Positions 35,716 through 44,857 of a stretch of DNA of 64,000 bases are shown here, piece after piece (within the stretch, counting starts at the first letter, position 1; each line of letters starts with the position of its first letter). Below the pieces are notes generated by a model. That model was not told the DNA's origin. It saw nothing but the letters and a program-made list of their open reading frames with translations, and ran no database searches. The position numbers and the translations under genes are program-made. Origin of the DNA: Halomonas nitroreducens (GTDB lineage Bacteria > Pseudomonadota > Gammaproteobacteria > Pseudomonadales > Halomonadaceae); contig NZ_RXNS01000011.1 in the NCBI RefSeq assembly GCF_003966155.1, positions 114,380-178,379 on the forward strand, given 5' to 3'.

Positions 35716-37749
35716 ATGAAGATCGTCGAGGAGTTTCCCCGGGAAGTCCGGGTCACCGAGAACGTCTGGATCCCCATGAGCGACGGGGCCCGCCTGGCGG
35801 CCCGCATCTGGCGGCCGACCGACGCGGAGCAGGATCCCGTGCCGGCCATCCTGGAGTACATGCCCTACCGCAAGCGCGACTTCACCCGCCTGCGCGACGA
35901 GCCGTTGCACCGCTACTTCGCCGGCCACGGCTATGCCTGTATCCGTCTCGACCTGCGCGGCAGCGGCGACTCCGATGGCGTGCTCTACGACGAATACCTG
36001 CCCCAGGAACTCGATGATGCCGTCGAGGCCATCGCCTGGCTGGTCGCCCAGCCCTGGTGCAATGGCGAGGTCGGCATGATGGGCATCTCCTGGGGCGGCT
36101 TCAACGCCCTCCAGGTGGCGGCCCTGCGCCCCGCGCCGCTCAAGGCGATCATCACCATGTGCTCCACCGACGACCGCTACCGGGACGACGTGCACTACCA
36201 GGGCGGCTGCCTGCTCAACGAGAACCTCGGCTGGGGCTCGGTCCTGCTGTCCTGTGCCACGACGCCCCCGGACCCGGACATCGCGGGGGGCGACTGGCGG
36301 GCGAAGTGGCGACAGCGCATCGAGCAGGCGCCCTTCTATCCCCTGGAGTGGATGCGCCACCCCCATCGCGACGCCTACTGGCGGCATGGCTCGGTGTGCG
36401 AGGACTTCACGGCCGTGGCCTGTCCGGTCTATGCCGTCGGCGGCTGGGCCGACGGCTACGTGAACGCCATCCCGCGGCTGCTGGCCGGGCTGACGGTGCC
36501 GCGCAAGGGCCTGATCGGCCCCTGGTCCCATGCCTTTCCCCACGCCGCCCTGCCCGGCCCGGCGATCGGCTTCTTCCAGGAGGCCCTGCGCTGGTGGGAT
36601 CACTGGTTGAAGGGGGTGGGTACCGGCATCATGGACGAGCCCATGCTGCGGGTGTGGATGGAGGAATACGTGCCTCCCGCGCCGATGTATGCCGAGCGCC
36701 CCGGGCGCTGGGTGGCGGAGACGGCCTGGCCCTCGCCGCGGCTCGGGGAGAAGACCCTCTACCTGAACGTGCTGTCGCTGGGCGAGCGCCCCGACAGCGA
36801 GGACCGCATGCACCTGGCTTCGCCACAGACCACCGGGCTGACCGCCGGCGACTGGTACGGCTTCGGCTCGGAGGGCGAGGCCCCCATCGACCAGCGGGAG
36901 GACGACGGCAAGTCACTGGTGTTCGACACCGATCCCCTCGAGGAGCGCCTGGAGATTCTCGGCCCCCCCAGCGTCTCGCTGGCCCTGGCGGTCGACCGCC
37001 CCGTCGCCTTCGTCATCGTGCGCCTCAACGACGTGGCTCCCGATGGCGCCTCCGCCCGGGTCAGCTACGGCATCCTCAATCTGTCCCAGCGCGACAGCCG
37101 CCAGACCCCGGTCCCCATGACACCGGGCCGACGCTATCAGGTCACGATACAGCTCAACGACATCGCCTATGCCTTCGCCCCCGGCCACACCCTTCGGCTG
37201 GCGATCTCGACGAGCTACTGGCCGGTGATCTGGCCGGCCCCGGAGCCCGTCAACCTGACCCTCTACACCGGCGCCAGCCAGCTGTCGCTGCCGGTGCGGC
37301 CGCCGCGGGCCGAGGATGACCAGCTGCGGCCCTTCGACCCGCCGGAACGCGCCCCCATGCCCGAGATGACCACCCTGACGGTGGCGCCCTTCCGCCGGCA
37401 GGTGGAGCGCGACCTGACGACCGGCATGTCGACCTACCGGATCTCGACGACCGGCGGGGACTTCGGCGACGCCGCCGTGGCCCGCATCGAGGACATCGAC
37501 CTGACGGTCGGCTACACCATCACCAAGACCTATCGGATCCATGACTATGACCCGGGATCGGCCGAGGCGACGGTCGAGCAGATCACCACCCATCGCCGCG
37601 GTCCCTGGTCCACCCGCCTGGAGTGCCGTACCCAGTTGACCGCGACGCCCCACAGCTTTCGCATTCGCGGCCTGCTGAAGGCCTACGAGGGTAGCGACCT
37701 GCTAGCCCGCCGGGACTGGGACGAGGAGATCCGCCGTGACCTGCTGTGA
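35716..37749 (+). CDS. CocE/NonD-family hydrolase (S15 peptidase-like), paralogue 2
   Basis: A 677-residue paralogue of the 32298-34304 product, sharing the whole architecture: nucleophile elbow GISWGGFNAL with S125, GWADGY, SHAFPH and a C-terminal jelly-roll domain. The N-termini align well (NVWIPMSDGARLAARIWRP against NAWIPMPDGARLAAKLWLP in the other). The ATG at 35716 is preceded by GAGGTGAG and is chosen over a frame start at 35599. It is convergent with the ATP-grasp gene, the stop codons being 2 bp apart. The pair probably arose by duplication; different substrates are possible. Confidence 0.9.
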   Translation: MKIVEEFPREVRVTENVWIPMSDGARLAARIWRPTDAEQDPVPAILEYMPYRKRDFTRLRDEPLHRYFAGHGYACIRLDLRGSGDSDGVLYDEYLPQELDDAVEAIAWLVAQPWCNGEVGMMGISWGGFNALQVAALRPAPLKAIITMCSTDDRYRDDVHYQGGCLLNENLGWGSVLLSCATTPPDPDIAGGDWRAKWRQRIEQAPFYPLEWMRHPHRDAYWRHGSVCEDFTAVACPVYAVGGWADGYVNAIPRLLAGLTVPRKGLIGPWSHAFPHAALPGPAIGFFQEALRWWDHWLKGVGTGIMDEPMLRVWMEEYVPPAPMYAERPGRWVAETAWPSPRLGEKTLYLNVLSLGERPDSEDRMHLASPQTTGLTAGDWYGFGSEGEAPIDQREDDGKSLVFDTDPLEERLEILGPPSVSLALAVDRPVAFVIVRLNDVAPDGASARVSYGILNLSQRDSRQTPVPMTPGRRYQVTIQLNDIAYAFAPGHTLRLAISTSYWPVIWPAPEPVNLTLYTGASQLSLPVRPPRAEDDQLRPFDPPERAPMPEMTTLTVAPFRRQVERDLTTGMSTYRISTTGGDFGDAAVARIEDIDLTVGYTITKTYRIHDYDPGSAEATVEQITTHRRGPWSTRLECRTQLTATPHSFRIRGLLKAYEGSDLLARRDWDEEIRRDLL

Positions 37750-37751
37750 GG

Positions 37752-38777
37752 TCAGATGCCGATGTCGAGCCCCTGGCGCGAGATCGCGGCCTCGAGGATC
37801 AGCCGCAGCAGCTCCTGGTAGGGGTGGCCCGCCCACTCGGCCATCAGGGCCAGCTTGCCGTCCCGGTACCAGGTGGGGTTGGTATTGACGTCGAGCAGCC
37901 GCGGCTGGCCATCCTCGCCCTCGCGGAAGTCGAAGCGCGCGTAGTCGCGCAGGCCCAGGCGCCGGAACAGGGTCACCGAATAGTCCACCAGCTGGCTCCG
38001 CTTGACGTCATCGATCCGGGCCCGGCGGAATTGGAGCCTTGCCCAGTAGGGCGAGTCCGGGTCCGCCTTGGAGCCGTGGGTGAGGATCGGCGGCAGCTGC
38101 GGGTCCAGTGCCGAGTAGTCGATCTCCAGGGGAGGCAGGACCGTGAAGCCGGTGGCGGGATTGCCCACCAGGCCGACCGTGTACTCCGGGCCGGTGAGGA
38201 AGTCCTGGATCAGGGCATCGGCGACGCCGGGCTGCGCGGCGAGCCAGCGCAGGTAGCGCTCCGCCTCCCCGGCGTCCTGTACCACGCAGTCCCGGGTGAT
38301 GCCGAAGCTGCCCCCGCTGCTGTTGGGCTTGATCAGGCAGGGATAGATGCTGGGCAGCACCAGCGGGTCGGCGGCCAGCGCCACGTAGGTCTCGTTGGGC
38401 ACGGGGATGCCCTGCCCCGCCGCCAGCACCCGGACCAGGGCCTTGTCGGTGGTCAGGCTGATGCTCATGGGGTCGGCCCCGGTATAGGGAATGCCCAGGA
38501 TCTCCAGCAAGGCCGGGATATCCCGCTCCAGCTCCCAGTGGTTGCGGAAGCCGGTATCGCAGAGGTTCAGGGCCAGGTCGTAGGGGGTGGCCCGCAGGTC
38601 GTCGATCAGCGTGGCATGGTGGTCGAGGTAGGTGAAGCGATACCCCTCGAGCTGCGAGAGCGCCGTGTGCAGGTGCTCGACCGCTGCGCGTTCCTCGTCA
38701 CCGAAACGCCCGCCCACGGCATAGGCATACGGCAGCCGAGGATCCCCCAGCACCACGGCCACTATCAGGTCTCCCAT
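37752..38777 (-). CDS. ATP-grasp ligase (D-Ala-D-Ala ligase-like)
   Basis: A 341-residue ATP-grasp protein related to D-alanine-D-alanine ligase. Features include CLIKPNSSGGSFGI (about 147-160) for ATP binding and the C-terminal DVNTNPTWYRDGK metal-binding loop (about 302-314). It lacks the usual Ddl length and N-terminal HGxxGEDG motif, so a different acid-amine ligation is likely. GGAGGAAACC gives a strong ribosome site for the ATG at 38777. Its neighbours are peptidase-like hydrolases, which suggests peptide or amino acid derivative metabolism without proving it. Confidence 0.82.
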   Translation of the reverse strand: MGDLIVAVVLGDPRLPYAYAVGGRFGDEERAAVEHLHTALSQLEGYRFTYLDHHATLIDDLRATPYDLALNLCDTGFRNHWELERDIPALLEILGIPYTGADPMSISLTTDKALVRVLAAGQGIPVPNETYVALAADPLVLPSIYPCLIKPNSSGGSFGITRDCVVQDAGEAERYLRWLAAQPGVADALIQDFLTGPEYTVGLVGNPATGFTVLPPLEIDYSALDPQLPPILTHGSKADPDSPYWARLQFRRARIDDVKRSQLVDYSVTLFRRLGLRDYARFDFREGEDGQPRLLDVNTNPTWYRDGKLALMAEWAGHPYQELLRLILEAAISRQGLDIGI

Positions 38778-38976
38778 GGTTTCCTCCGTCGCGGCGTATC
38801 GGCGGCAGGGCAATTGGTCTTGCGATAGCCGAAGTATAGCTCGTCGAGGCGGCCTTCCCGGGGATCATGCGAGGCGACGACACGCCATAACGTTGGGGAC
38901 AGGGAGCGAACGCGCGACTATCCGGTCAACGTCTCAGGAAGCTAGGGTAAGGGAGCGGGTCCCGACGAGGCATGCC

Positions 38977-39945
38977 ATGACACTGCGACGCGACCGACTG
39001 TGGCGCAACAGGATGACCAACGCCCTGCAGACCCTGCTGATCATGGGCGGCCTGGCGTTGTCGCTCTCCGTGCCCGGCTTCCTGCTCGCCGGCCCGGGGG
39101 GGGTGCTGATCTCGATGACCGCGGTGGTGTTCGCCACGCTGCTCAGCAGCTGGATGCCCGTGCGGGTGATCCTGACCAACGCCGGGGCCGGCATGCTGCG
39201 CCGCCACCAGGCACCCGAGCTCTACGAGGTGCTCGCCCACCTCTATGCGCGCGCCGACCTGCCCATCACGCCCCAGCTCTTCTATGTGCCCTCCCCCGAC
39301 CTCAATGCCTTCGCGGTCGGCACCTGGCGGGATGGCGGCATCGCCGTCACCGAGGGCCTGCTGCGCTCGCTGTCGATGCGCGAGCTGGCTGGCGTGCTGG
39401 CCCACGAGACGAGCCATCTGCGCCACGGCGACACCCGGGTAATGTCCATGGCCGCGGCCATGACCCGTCTTACCTTGTGGATGACCATGGTCGTGCAGGT
39501 TGCGCTGCTCGCGAGCCTGCCGCTGGTGGCCGCCGGCGAGCTGGCCTTTCCCTGGCTCCCCTTGCTGCTGGTGGCGGTGGCACCCACCTTGAGCACCCTG
39601 CTGTCGCTGGCGCTCTCCCGCAACCGCGAGTACAAGGCCGACCTGGAGGCGGTGGCCCTCACCGGCGACCCGGAGGGCCTGGCCTCGGCGCTGGCCGAGC
39701 TTGAGCGCTACCACAGCCGCTGGTTGTCGACGATCTTCGGCCGGCAGCAGCCCACCGGGCTCGACTGGTTGCGCACCCATCCGCCCACCGAGGAGCGCAT
39801 CCAGCGGCTGTTCGAGATCGACGGGGAACTCCATGGGCTCGACCCTCACCCCGGGCTGCAACGCCACCATGGCCGGCGGCCGATGATCCACCAGCGGCCC
39901 GGCCCGTTGGGCGGCCATCACTGGTTCCTGCGCCGGCGGCGCTGA
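38977..39945 (+). CDS. M48-family zinc metalloprotease (HtpX-like)
   Basis: A 322-residue membrane protease. Zinc motif HETSH at 143-147 and the third ligand E218 in SRNREYKAD; two helices precede the active site (about 17-40 and 41-62) and two lie within 160-212. This is the HtpX/Oma1 type of inner-membrane quality-control protease. The C-terminus is unusually rich in H, R and P. The ATG at 38977 follows GAGG and replaces a frame start about 200 bp upstream. Confidence 0.9.
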   Translation: MTLRRDRLWRNRMTNALQTLLIMGGLALSLSVPGFLLAGPGGVLISMTAVVFATLLSSWMPVRVILTNAGAGMLRRHQAPELYEVLAHLYARADLPITPQLFYVPSPDLNAFAVGTWRDGGIAVTEGLLRSLSMRELAGVLAHETSHLRHGDTRVMSMAAAMTRLTLWMTMVVQVALLASLPLVAAGELAFPWLPLLLVAVAPTLSTLLSLALSRNREYKADLEAVALTGDPEGLASALAELERYHSRWLSTIFGRQQPTGLDWLRTHPPTEERIQRLFEIDGELHGLDPHPGLQRHHGRRPMIHQRPGPLGGHHWFLRRRR

Positions 39946-39985
39946 GCCGGGCCCGCCGCAGCAAGCGGCAGGCCGGCGGGGCAGG

Positions 39986-40411
39986 TCACTCCTGCAGGGT
40001 GGAGAGATAGGCGATCAGCGCGAGAATGCGCGAGCGGGTGTAGGCCTCGCGGCCCATCATCATGTCACCCACCATCCCCATGTTGAGGGCCTCGTCGTTG
40101 TAGCGATCGCCCCAGATGGGCATGTCTCGCGGGCCATGGGCCTTGACCTCCTGGCGGCCATCGATCACCCGATAGGCGTGCTCGAAGGGGAAGACCCCGT
40201 CATTGTTGGCCTGCAGCCGGGTCAGGTCGGGCACGCTGACCGTGAGCAGCTCCGCGTAGGGACCACGCCCCTTGGCATCGACGCCGTGGCAGCTGGCACA
40301 ACTGGACTCGAACTCTGCCTGGCCGACGGAAACCTGCTCCTGGGCGAGCGCCGGCATCACGGCGAGCGACAGGATCGCCCCGCAAAGCAATGATCTGACA
40401 TGCGTGTTCAT
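39986..40411 (-). CDS. Periplasmic c-type cytochrome
   Basis: A 141-residue protein with a signal peptide (about 1-23, ending ALA) and a single haem site C38-A-S-C41-H42. A DMPIWGDR segment (about 93-100) offers the likely axial methionine. It is a mono-haem class I cytochrome of the general type found with periplasmic electron transfer chains. It is not in an operon with an oxidase, so its partner is unknown. Confidence 0.92.
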   Translation of the reverse strand: MNTHVRSLLCGAILSLAVMPALAQEQVSVGQAEFESSCASCHGVDAKGRGPYAELLTVSVPDLTRLQANNDGVFPFEHAYRVIDGRQEVKAHGPRDMPIWGDRYNDEALNMGMVGDMMMGREAYTRSRILALIAYLSTLQE

Positions 40412-40682
40412 GACACCCCCTGGTTGTCATTGTCGTTGGCGCGAATGGTCGCCCTGACGGTGCCCAGGACGATCTCGTCACAGCAGGCGGGATGTCTGGC
40501 GAGATCGCGGCCGCGAGGCCGTGCCCGTTGCCATGGGGTGAGCATGACGTCATGTCGTGGCTGGCCCACGCAGCCATCCCCGCATCGCCTGCACCATTAA
40601 CAAATAGACACACCTGGGCACCGCGACAAGACAGCCGGGATGGGGCTTCCGGGGCGGGGACGATCCCGTGGCGAGGAGGCGC

Positions 40683-40967
40683 TCAGCGGCGCCGCTCCTC
40701 CCTCTCGAGATCTTCCACATCGCCCATCGAGGCCAGCTTGATGTCGCGCCAGGTACGGATGGTGGGCTTGAAGGCGAACAGGGCCGAGCCGACGATGAAG
40801 CACCAGGTCGCGCTGGTGTGCAGGCTCTCGTAGAGGAACAGCACCGAGCCGACCAGAAAGGCCGCGGCCGCCCCGAAGTCGACGAGGGTGTAGACGAGTT
40901 CCCAGACGGCATAGAGCCTCCGGGTGCGGGGGTTTTCCTCGCGCCGGTCCCTGTCGAATAGCGCCAT
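40683..40967 (-). CDS. YrhK-domain membrane protein
   Basis: A 94-residue protein with two hydrophobic helices (about 19-43 and 45-63) flanked by charged ends, matching the YrhK-like domain (WELVYTLVDFGAAAAFLVGS, then FIVGSALF). The start at 40967 has GGGGGAG upstream. Function is unknown. Confidence 0.75.
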   Translation of the reverse strand: MALFDRDRREENPRTRRLYAVWELVYTLVDFGAAAAFLVGSVLFLYESLHTSATWCFIVGSALFAFKPTIRTWRDIKLASMGDVEDLEREERRR

Positions 40968-41110
40968 GCTCTGCTCCCCCTGGCGGTGATGGTGTCCGGG
41001 ACGTCGCTCATCGGCTTGTGGCGTTGCCACCCGATGGCCGTGGCCCTGTGGCGGGCAGGGTCATGTCTACCATTTCGCCCGCGGGCACACCAAGCCGCGC
41101 TCCGTGAGGG

Positions 41111-41434
41111 TCAGAGCCGCTGGATGTCGATCAGATAGCCGATGATGGGGTACCCGGCCTGGCGGGCCGCCTTCTCGGCCTCCATCTGGGCCTCGAGACG
41201 GGAGATGCTGGAGGAGTGATGCTCGAAGACGGTGTCCATCTCCAGCTGCTTGGTGCGCACGGCGAGCTTGACGACATGGCCCGTCTTCATCGCCTTGGCC
41301 GGCTGGCCGGGGTCTTGGGGCCGGGATGGGCCTCTCCTGGCCTGGGAGGGCTTGGTGCCGGGTGGGTCGGCATCCAGGAAGGCGTTGATCTCCCGGGACA
41401 TCTTCTCTTCAAAATCAGCGAGTTCTTCGCTCAT
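41111..41434 (-). CDS. Hypothetical protein with charged helical ends
   Basis: A 107-residue protein starting MSEELADFEEKMSREINAFL. Residues 24-47 are rich in P, R and K and probably disordered; the C-terminal half (about 63-92) is a likely coiled coil (ISRLEAQMEAEKAARQAG). No membrane helix, signal peptide or known family is recognised. Confidence 0.55.
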   Translation of the reverse strand: MSEELADFEEKMSREINAFLDADPPGTKPSQARRGPSRPQDPGQPAKAMKTGHVVKLAVRTKQLEMDTVFEHHSSSISRLEAQMEAEKAARQAGYPIIGYLIDIQRL

Positions 41435-41618
41435 ATCGCTCCTGCTGATGGGCTCGTTCGATCTGGGGAGTGTGCCATAGGCCGTGGCGGGCGGCTATCG
41501 CGCCCCCATGGACGATCATGAAGTTTCAGGTAATGCGGCGTTAACCCTCGAGGACCGCACGGACTGGTTGAGGGAAAAGCCTGTTGCGCAAGCGCCATGC
41601 ATGGTTAGGCAGCCCGGT

Positions 41619-42227
41619 TCAGGGAAGTTCAATGACGTTCTGGAGTAATGCCGCGCCAGTGGGTGAGCCTAACAGTCCAAGCGCACCGGCATTGATCGCT
41701 ACCATGAACCAGAAGGTGATCTGGAACGATCGCTTGGTTGTCTTGTGCCGGAACACCTGTTGCGCCAGCAAGGCGCCGGGCCAGCCACCCAACAACGCAC
41801 AGAACTGCAGCGTGCTTTCCGCCGTTCGCTGTGCCTGGCGTCTTGCCGCCCACTTGTCTTGGCCGTACAAGACGAATGCCAGAGAGCTCATTCCCGCGAA
41901 AGCCCAGAACAGCCAAGCCGGAAACACTCCCACCGTCACGCACCACCACAGGGCCGGCAGGATGAGCAGCGCGACGAGAGAAAGGATGACGCGCCTGGAC
42001 GTCAACGCGCCGGAGACGGCCGTCAGGCCAGCGGGTCCCACATTCACGGCACGCACCCTGCCATCTGACGTTGTCACCACCTCATAGGAGACGATGTCAC
42101 CGACGGCAGGCCGAGACGCACCACGGGCCATGCCGCTGATATGAAAGAACACCCGTTTGCCACCGACCTCGGGCTCGATAAAGCCAAAGCCTCGAGCCTC
42201 TTTCCAATCTGCCACTTGTCCTCGCAT
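41619..42227 (-). CDS. Cold-shock domain fused to DUF1294 membrane domain
   Basis: A 202-residue fusion. Residues 1-65 form a cold-shock domain (WKEARGFGFIEP and VFFHIS, the RNP1/RNP2 motifs). Residues about 80-200 are a DUF1294 domain with four hydrophobic helices (YGQDKWAARRQAQRT and GGWPGALLAQQVFRHKTTK between helices, the diagnostic part). This domain order is common in gammaproteobacteria. The role is unknown; RNA binding at the membrane is a guess. Confidence 0.9.
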   Translation of the reverse strand: MRGQVADWKEARGFGFIEPEVGGKRVFFHISGMARGASRPAVGDIVSYEVVTTSDGRVRAVNVGPAGLTAVSGALTSRRVILSLVALLILPALWWCVTVGVFPAWLFWAFAGMSSLAFVLYGQDKWAARRQAQRTAESTLQFCALLGGWPGALLAQQVFRHKTTKRSFQITFWFMVAINAGALGLLGSPTGAALLQNVIELP

Positions 42228-42324
42228 CGGCGCATTTCTCCGTCACACCGCCCGATACTGACCCTTGGCCGCTGGCCCCCTTGGCGGTTGCAAAAGGCCG
42301 CGGCGTCAAGCGGATGTGCCAATG

Positions 42325-42666
42325 TTAGCCGGTGGCATTGGCGTGACATGGCTCCAGGAGGTCAACCTTCGGCTCCAGCAGTATCGGGCGACGGCGCTGC
42401 TCAACGGCATCAGCCATCATCGCTTGAGCTTCCGGGTCCGGGGATGTCGGCAGTTCCTGAGCCGCTTGCCATGTGGCTCGGTCCGGCCACTGCGCATACG
42501 CCAGCCACCAGCCATCCGACGACAGGTGCAGACGTGACCCCAAGCCTCCTCGCTGCTCCCGGATGGCATCGGTCATGCGCTTCCAGCCCTGCTTGAACCG
42601 CTCCTCCTGGCCGCTGCGTACCTTGAACTGGTAGATCACGCAGAATGTCGTTGCCCGTTCCGACAT
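42325..42666 (-). CDS. Antibiotic biosynthesis monooxygenase (ABM) domain protein
   Basis: A 113-residue ferredoxin-like ABM-domain protein: CVIYQFKVRSGQEERFKQGWKRMTDAIREQ-type N-terminal half (partly quoted: YQFKVRSGQEERF) and a LAYAQWPDRATWQAA segment. The start at 42666 (MSERATTF) is used. Such small proteins act as monooxygenases or haem-degrading or stress proteins; no specific activity is implied. It ends close to the CSD-DUF1294 gene. Confidence 0.8.
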   Translation of the reverse strand: MSERATTFCVIYQFKVRSGQEERFKQGWKRMTDAIREQRGGLGSRLHLSSDGWWLAYAQWPDRATWQAAQELPTSPDPEAQAMMADAVEQRRRPILLEPKVDLLEPCHANATG

Positions 42667-43087
42667 GCGGTTCACTCCCGTCAGCAAGCAAACAGTGACT
42701 ATACGGAACGCGATGATATCGAACAAACGCGCCGACGACTGTTCTCGTCACGTCCCCTTCCCCACCCTGGAGACGGGATTCATCCGGCTCGAGAGGCGTG
42801 ATGGATACGGAAACGGGTGCAGGCGGCTGCAAAACCTGTCACCGACTGAACCTTCTAAACCCTAAAAAGGGTCGTTCCACGCCGCGGAATGCCTGCACTC
42901 GGCCAAGAACGGACTTATCAGCCGGACCTGGGCATGGCAGAGGCCTTGGTTACTATCCAACCGCACCGATAAAAAACCTTCGTTTTCTTTTCATAGTGAA
43001 ACAGAACTATGCTTCAGTATGACACATTTCACATCGATCTAACTCGGCCTAGGATATGACTGTGAATTTATATGCGTGCCTTTTGAT
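42667..43087. other. 421-bp intergenic region before the ArsR pseudogene
   Basis: No gene is supported here. Composition shifts to lower GC from about 42960 onward, and a candidate operator lies at 42992-43011. The change marks the left edge of an apparently acquired segment. Confidence 0.5.
42992..43011 (+). promoter_or_regulatory. Inverted repeat upstream of the arsR pseudogene
   Basis: CATAGT and ACTATG flank an 8-nt spacer, a perfect 6+6 inverted repeat 76 bp upstream of the regulator start. Winged-helix ArsR repressors bind such dyads over promoters. It may be the fossil operator of the broken gene. Confidence 0.45.
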
Positions 43088-43476
43088 ATGAATTTCCGTG
43101 AACCCGACCTGTCACGGGTCATTTCGGTACTCAAGGTGCTCGGGGAAGCAAACCGCCTGCGTATCCTATGTGAACTGGGCCTTGAATGCTGCCCGGTGAC
43201 AGACGTAATCAACTTGACGGGCTTGAGACAAACCAACGTGTCGTTCCACTTGCACGTGCTACGCTAAGCGGGATTCGTCCGCGCCGAACGTCGCCGGCCG
43301 TTCATTTACTGTTGCCTTGCCGATGTTGCCTTGCCGACCCCGAGTTGCTTCGCATCCTGCACGACCTCAAGAGATGGCTGTACGCCTGCCAGGTACCGTG
43401 CGCGGGAGCCCCCAATCCGCCCAGCCAACCGACCAAGTGCCATTCGGCGGGGGCAAGAATCCGAGAGGTGCTGTAA
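43088..43476 (+). pseudogene. ArsR-family regulator, inactivated by nonsense codon and 14-bp duplication
   Basis: The frame opens with MNFREPDLSRVISVLKVLGEANRLRIL, an ArsR winged helix, then TAA at 43265-43267 interrupts LHVLR-stop-AGFVRAERR; ArsR proteins normally have a glutamate or similar here, so one base change may have made the stop. A perfect 14-bp tandem repeat TGTTGCCTTGCCGA at 43310-43323 and 43324-43337 then shifts the frame. Removing one repeat restores ADPELLRILHDLKRWL and an open frame of exactly 125 codons up to TAA at 43476. Both defects make a full protein impossible. A GTG at 43076 is an alternative start. The downstream metal-related genes may now be unregulated. Confidence 0.88.
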
Positions 43477-43478
43477 TC

Positions 43479-43706
43479 ATGTGGCCGCATAGACCGTTGG
43501 AATGGTTTCCGCTGATGTGGATATTTCCGCTGCTCTTCCTTGTCGTGATGCTGCTCATCCTCTTTCGCGGCCCGGGCCGCCCGATATGCGGCAGGCGCAG
43601 GATGCGCGACAGAGAGGAAAACGCAAAAGAAATTCTCGACCGGCGTTACGCCCGCGGCGAGATCGGCCGGGAGGAGTACCAGCGAATGAAGAAGGACCTC
43701 GAATGA
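43479..43706 (+). CDS. SHOCT-domain membrane protein
   Basis: A 75-residue protein: one membrane helix (about 9-29, rich in F, L and V), a basic-cysteine stretch (RPICGRRR), then a short C-terminal SHOCT domain (AKEILDRRYARGEIGREEYQRMKKDL, partly quoted: YARGEIGREEY). The ATG at 43479 lies 2 nt after the pseudogene's final stop. Its own stop overlaps the methyltransferase start (ATGA), so the two are translationally coupled. SHOCT proteins of this size often accompany metal-resistance genes; the function is not known. Confidence 0.82.
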   Translation: MWPHRPLEWFPLMWIFPLLFLVVMLLILFRGPGRPICGRRRMRDREENAKEILDRRYARGEIGREEYQRMKKDLE

Positions 43707-44305
43707 CGCCCCAAGACCGCTTATTCCCCGCTACGCTCATGCCGGACAGGGACTGGTGGCACGCCCTGTGGCCCGATCCCGATGGCGTCGTCAGGGCCTT
43801 GCGCATCGGGCAAGGGATGACGGTCGTCGATCTGGGCTGTGGAGATGGTTATTTCACCGCCGCCATCGCTCGGCAGCTGTCTTCAGGGCGCGTCATCGGT
43901 TTCGACCTCGATCCGGTGATGCTGGAGCAAGCGCAAGCGGCGTGTGAGGAGATGCCGAATTGCGACTGGCTGCTCGGAGACGCCATGGCGCTGAGCCGTC
44001 TGCTGAGTGCGCCGGCAGACTATGTACTGATCGCCAACACCTTCCACGGTGCGCCGAACAAGACGGCACTGGCCCGAGAGGTCGCTGCGGCTTTAAAGCC
44101 AAGCGGCCGCCTCTCCATCGTCAATTGGTATCCCCTATCCCGTGAAGAAACGACCGTTTTTGGCCAGCCACGAGGCCCCAAGACAGAAATGCGTATGTCG
44201 CCGGAACAAACCCGAACGGTGGTCGAGCCGGCGGGCTTCAAGCTGGAAATGCTGGTCGAACTGCCGCCCTACCATTACGGGGCAGTTTTCATCCGTACCC
44301 ACTGA
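43703..44305 (+). CDS. Class I SAM-dependent methyltransferase
   Basis: A 200-residue Methyltransf_25-type protein. SAM motif I VVDLGCGDGYFTAAIA begins near residue 42, followed by VIGFDLDPVML (acidic D at about 69) and a LKPSGRLSIVNWYP segment (about 132-145). The start overlaps the SHOCT gene stop. It resembles small methyltransferases found beside metal or arsenic genes, but lacks the cysteine pattern of ArsM, so the substrate is unknown. Confidence 0.88.
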   Translation: MTPQDRLFPATLMPDRDWWHALWPDPDGVVRALRIGQGMTVVDLGCGDGYFTAAIARQLSSGRVIGFDLDPVMLEQAQAACEEMPNCDWLLGDAMALSRLLSAPADYVLIANTFHGAPNKTALAREVAAALKPSGRLSIVNWYPLSREETTVFGQPRGPKTEMRMSPEQTRTVVEPAGFKLEMLVELPPYHYGAVFIRTH

Positions 44306-44362
44306 TTCAGAAGTGAGCCATCACCGACCAATCCCCACAAATCATTCACCAGGAGATTCAAC

Positions 44363-44857
44363 ATGGAACCCAAAGATCAAGACACCAATGCAAGCAACGA
44401 CTCGCAGCCCGAACATAGCGCTTCCAACCCAGTGATGATGGGCATGATGAAAAAGATGATGGATCAGATGGGCTCGGGCGACGAAGATCCCATGGCCATG
44501 ATGCAGAAGATGATGGGGCAGATGGGAAGTCAGCCCAGCTGCGAGGCTAGTAACCCCATGCAGCAGATGATGGGAATGTGCATGGGCATGTGCTCAGAAA
44601 TGCTGACGGCCATCCACAGGACCACTTCGATGGCCGCCTTTTCTACGCCCGAACTTCACACCCTGTTCGGCGAGTGGATGGAAAGCCTGGAACGTCAGGC
44701 GCTCGCGGCACTGGACGAACAAGTTGAAACAGATGCAGCTGCTTTGGCGACCAAGCTCAACATCAGCGAGGCAAGCGCAATCCATCTTATGGCGCACCTT
44801 GCCGGCAAGGGAAAGGTAAGTCTGAGCGTTCGCGCCACCGGGAAGGGTGAGCCGTGA
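44363..44857 (+). CDS. Methionine-rich protein of the metal-related cluster
   Basis: A 164-residue protein with a striking N-terminal half: residues 24-80 contain about 25 methionines in MM, MMKKMM, MMQKMM and MGMCMGMC clusters, plus C60, C73 and C77. Such Met/Cys clusters bind Cu(I) or Ag(I) in other proteins. The C-terminal 75 residues (QALAALDEQVETDAAALATKLNISEASAIHLMAHL in part) look like a winged-helix or small helical domain. There is no signal peptide, so binding would be cytoplasmic. Its stop overlaps the GTG start of the next gene (GTGA). Confidence 0.7.
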   Translation: MEPKDQDTNASNDSQPEHSASNPVMMGMMKKMMDQMGSGDEDPMAMMQKMMGQMGSQPSCEASNPMQQMMGMCMGMCSEMLTAIHRTTSMAAFSTPELHTLFGEWMESLERQALAALDEQVETDAAALATKLNISEASAIHLMAHLAGKGKVSLSVRATGKGEP

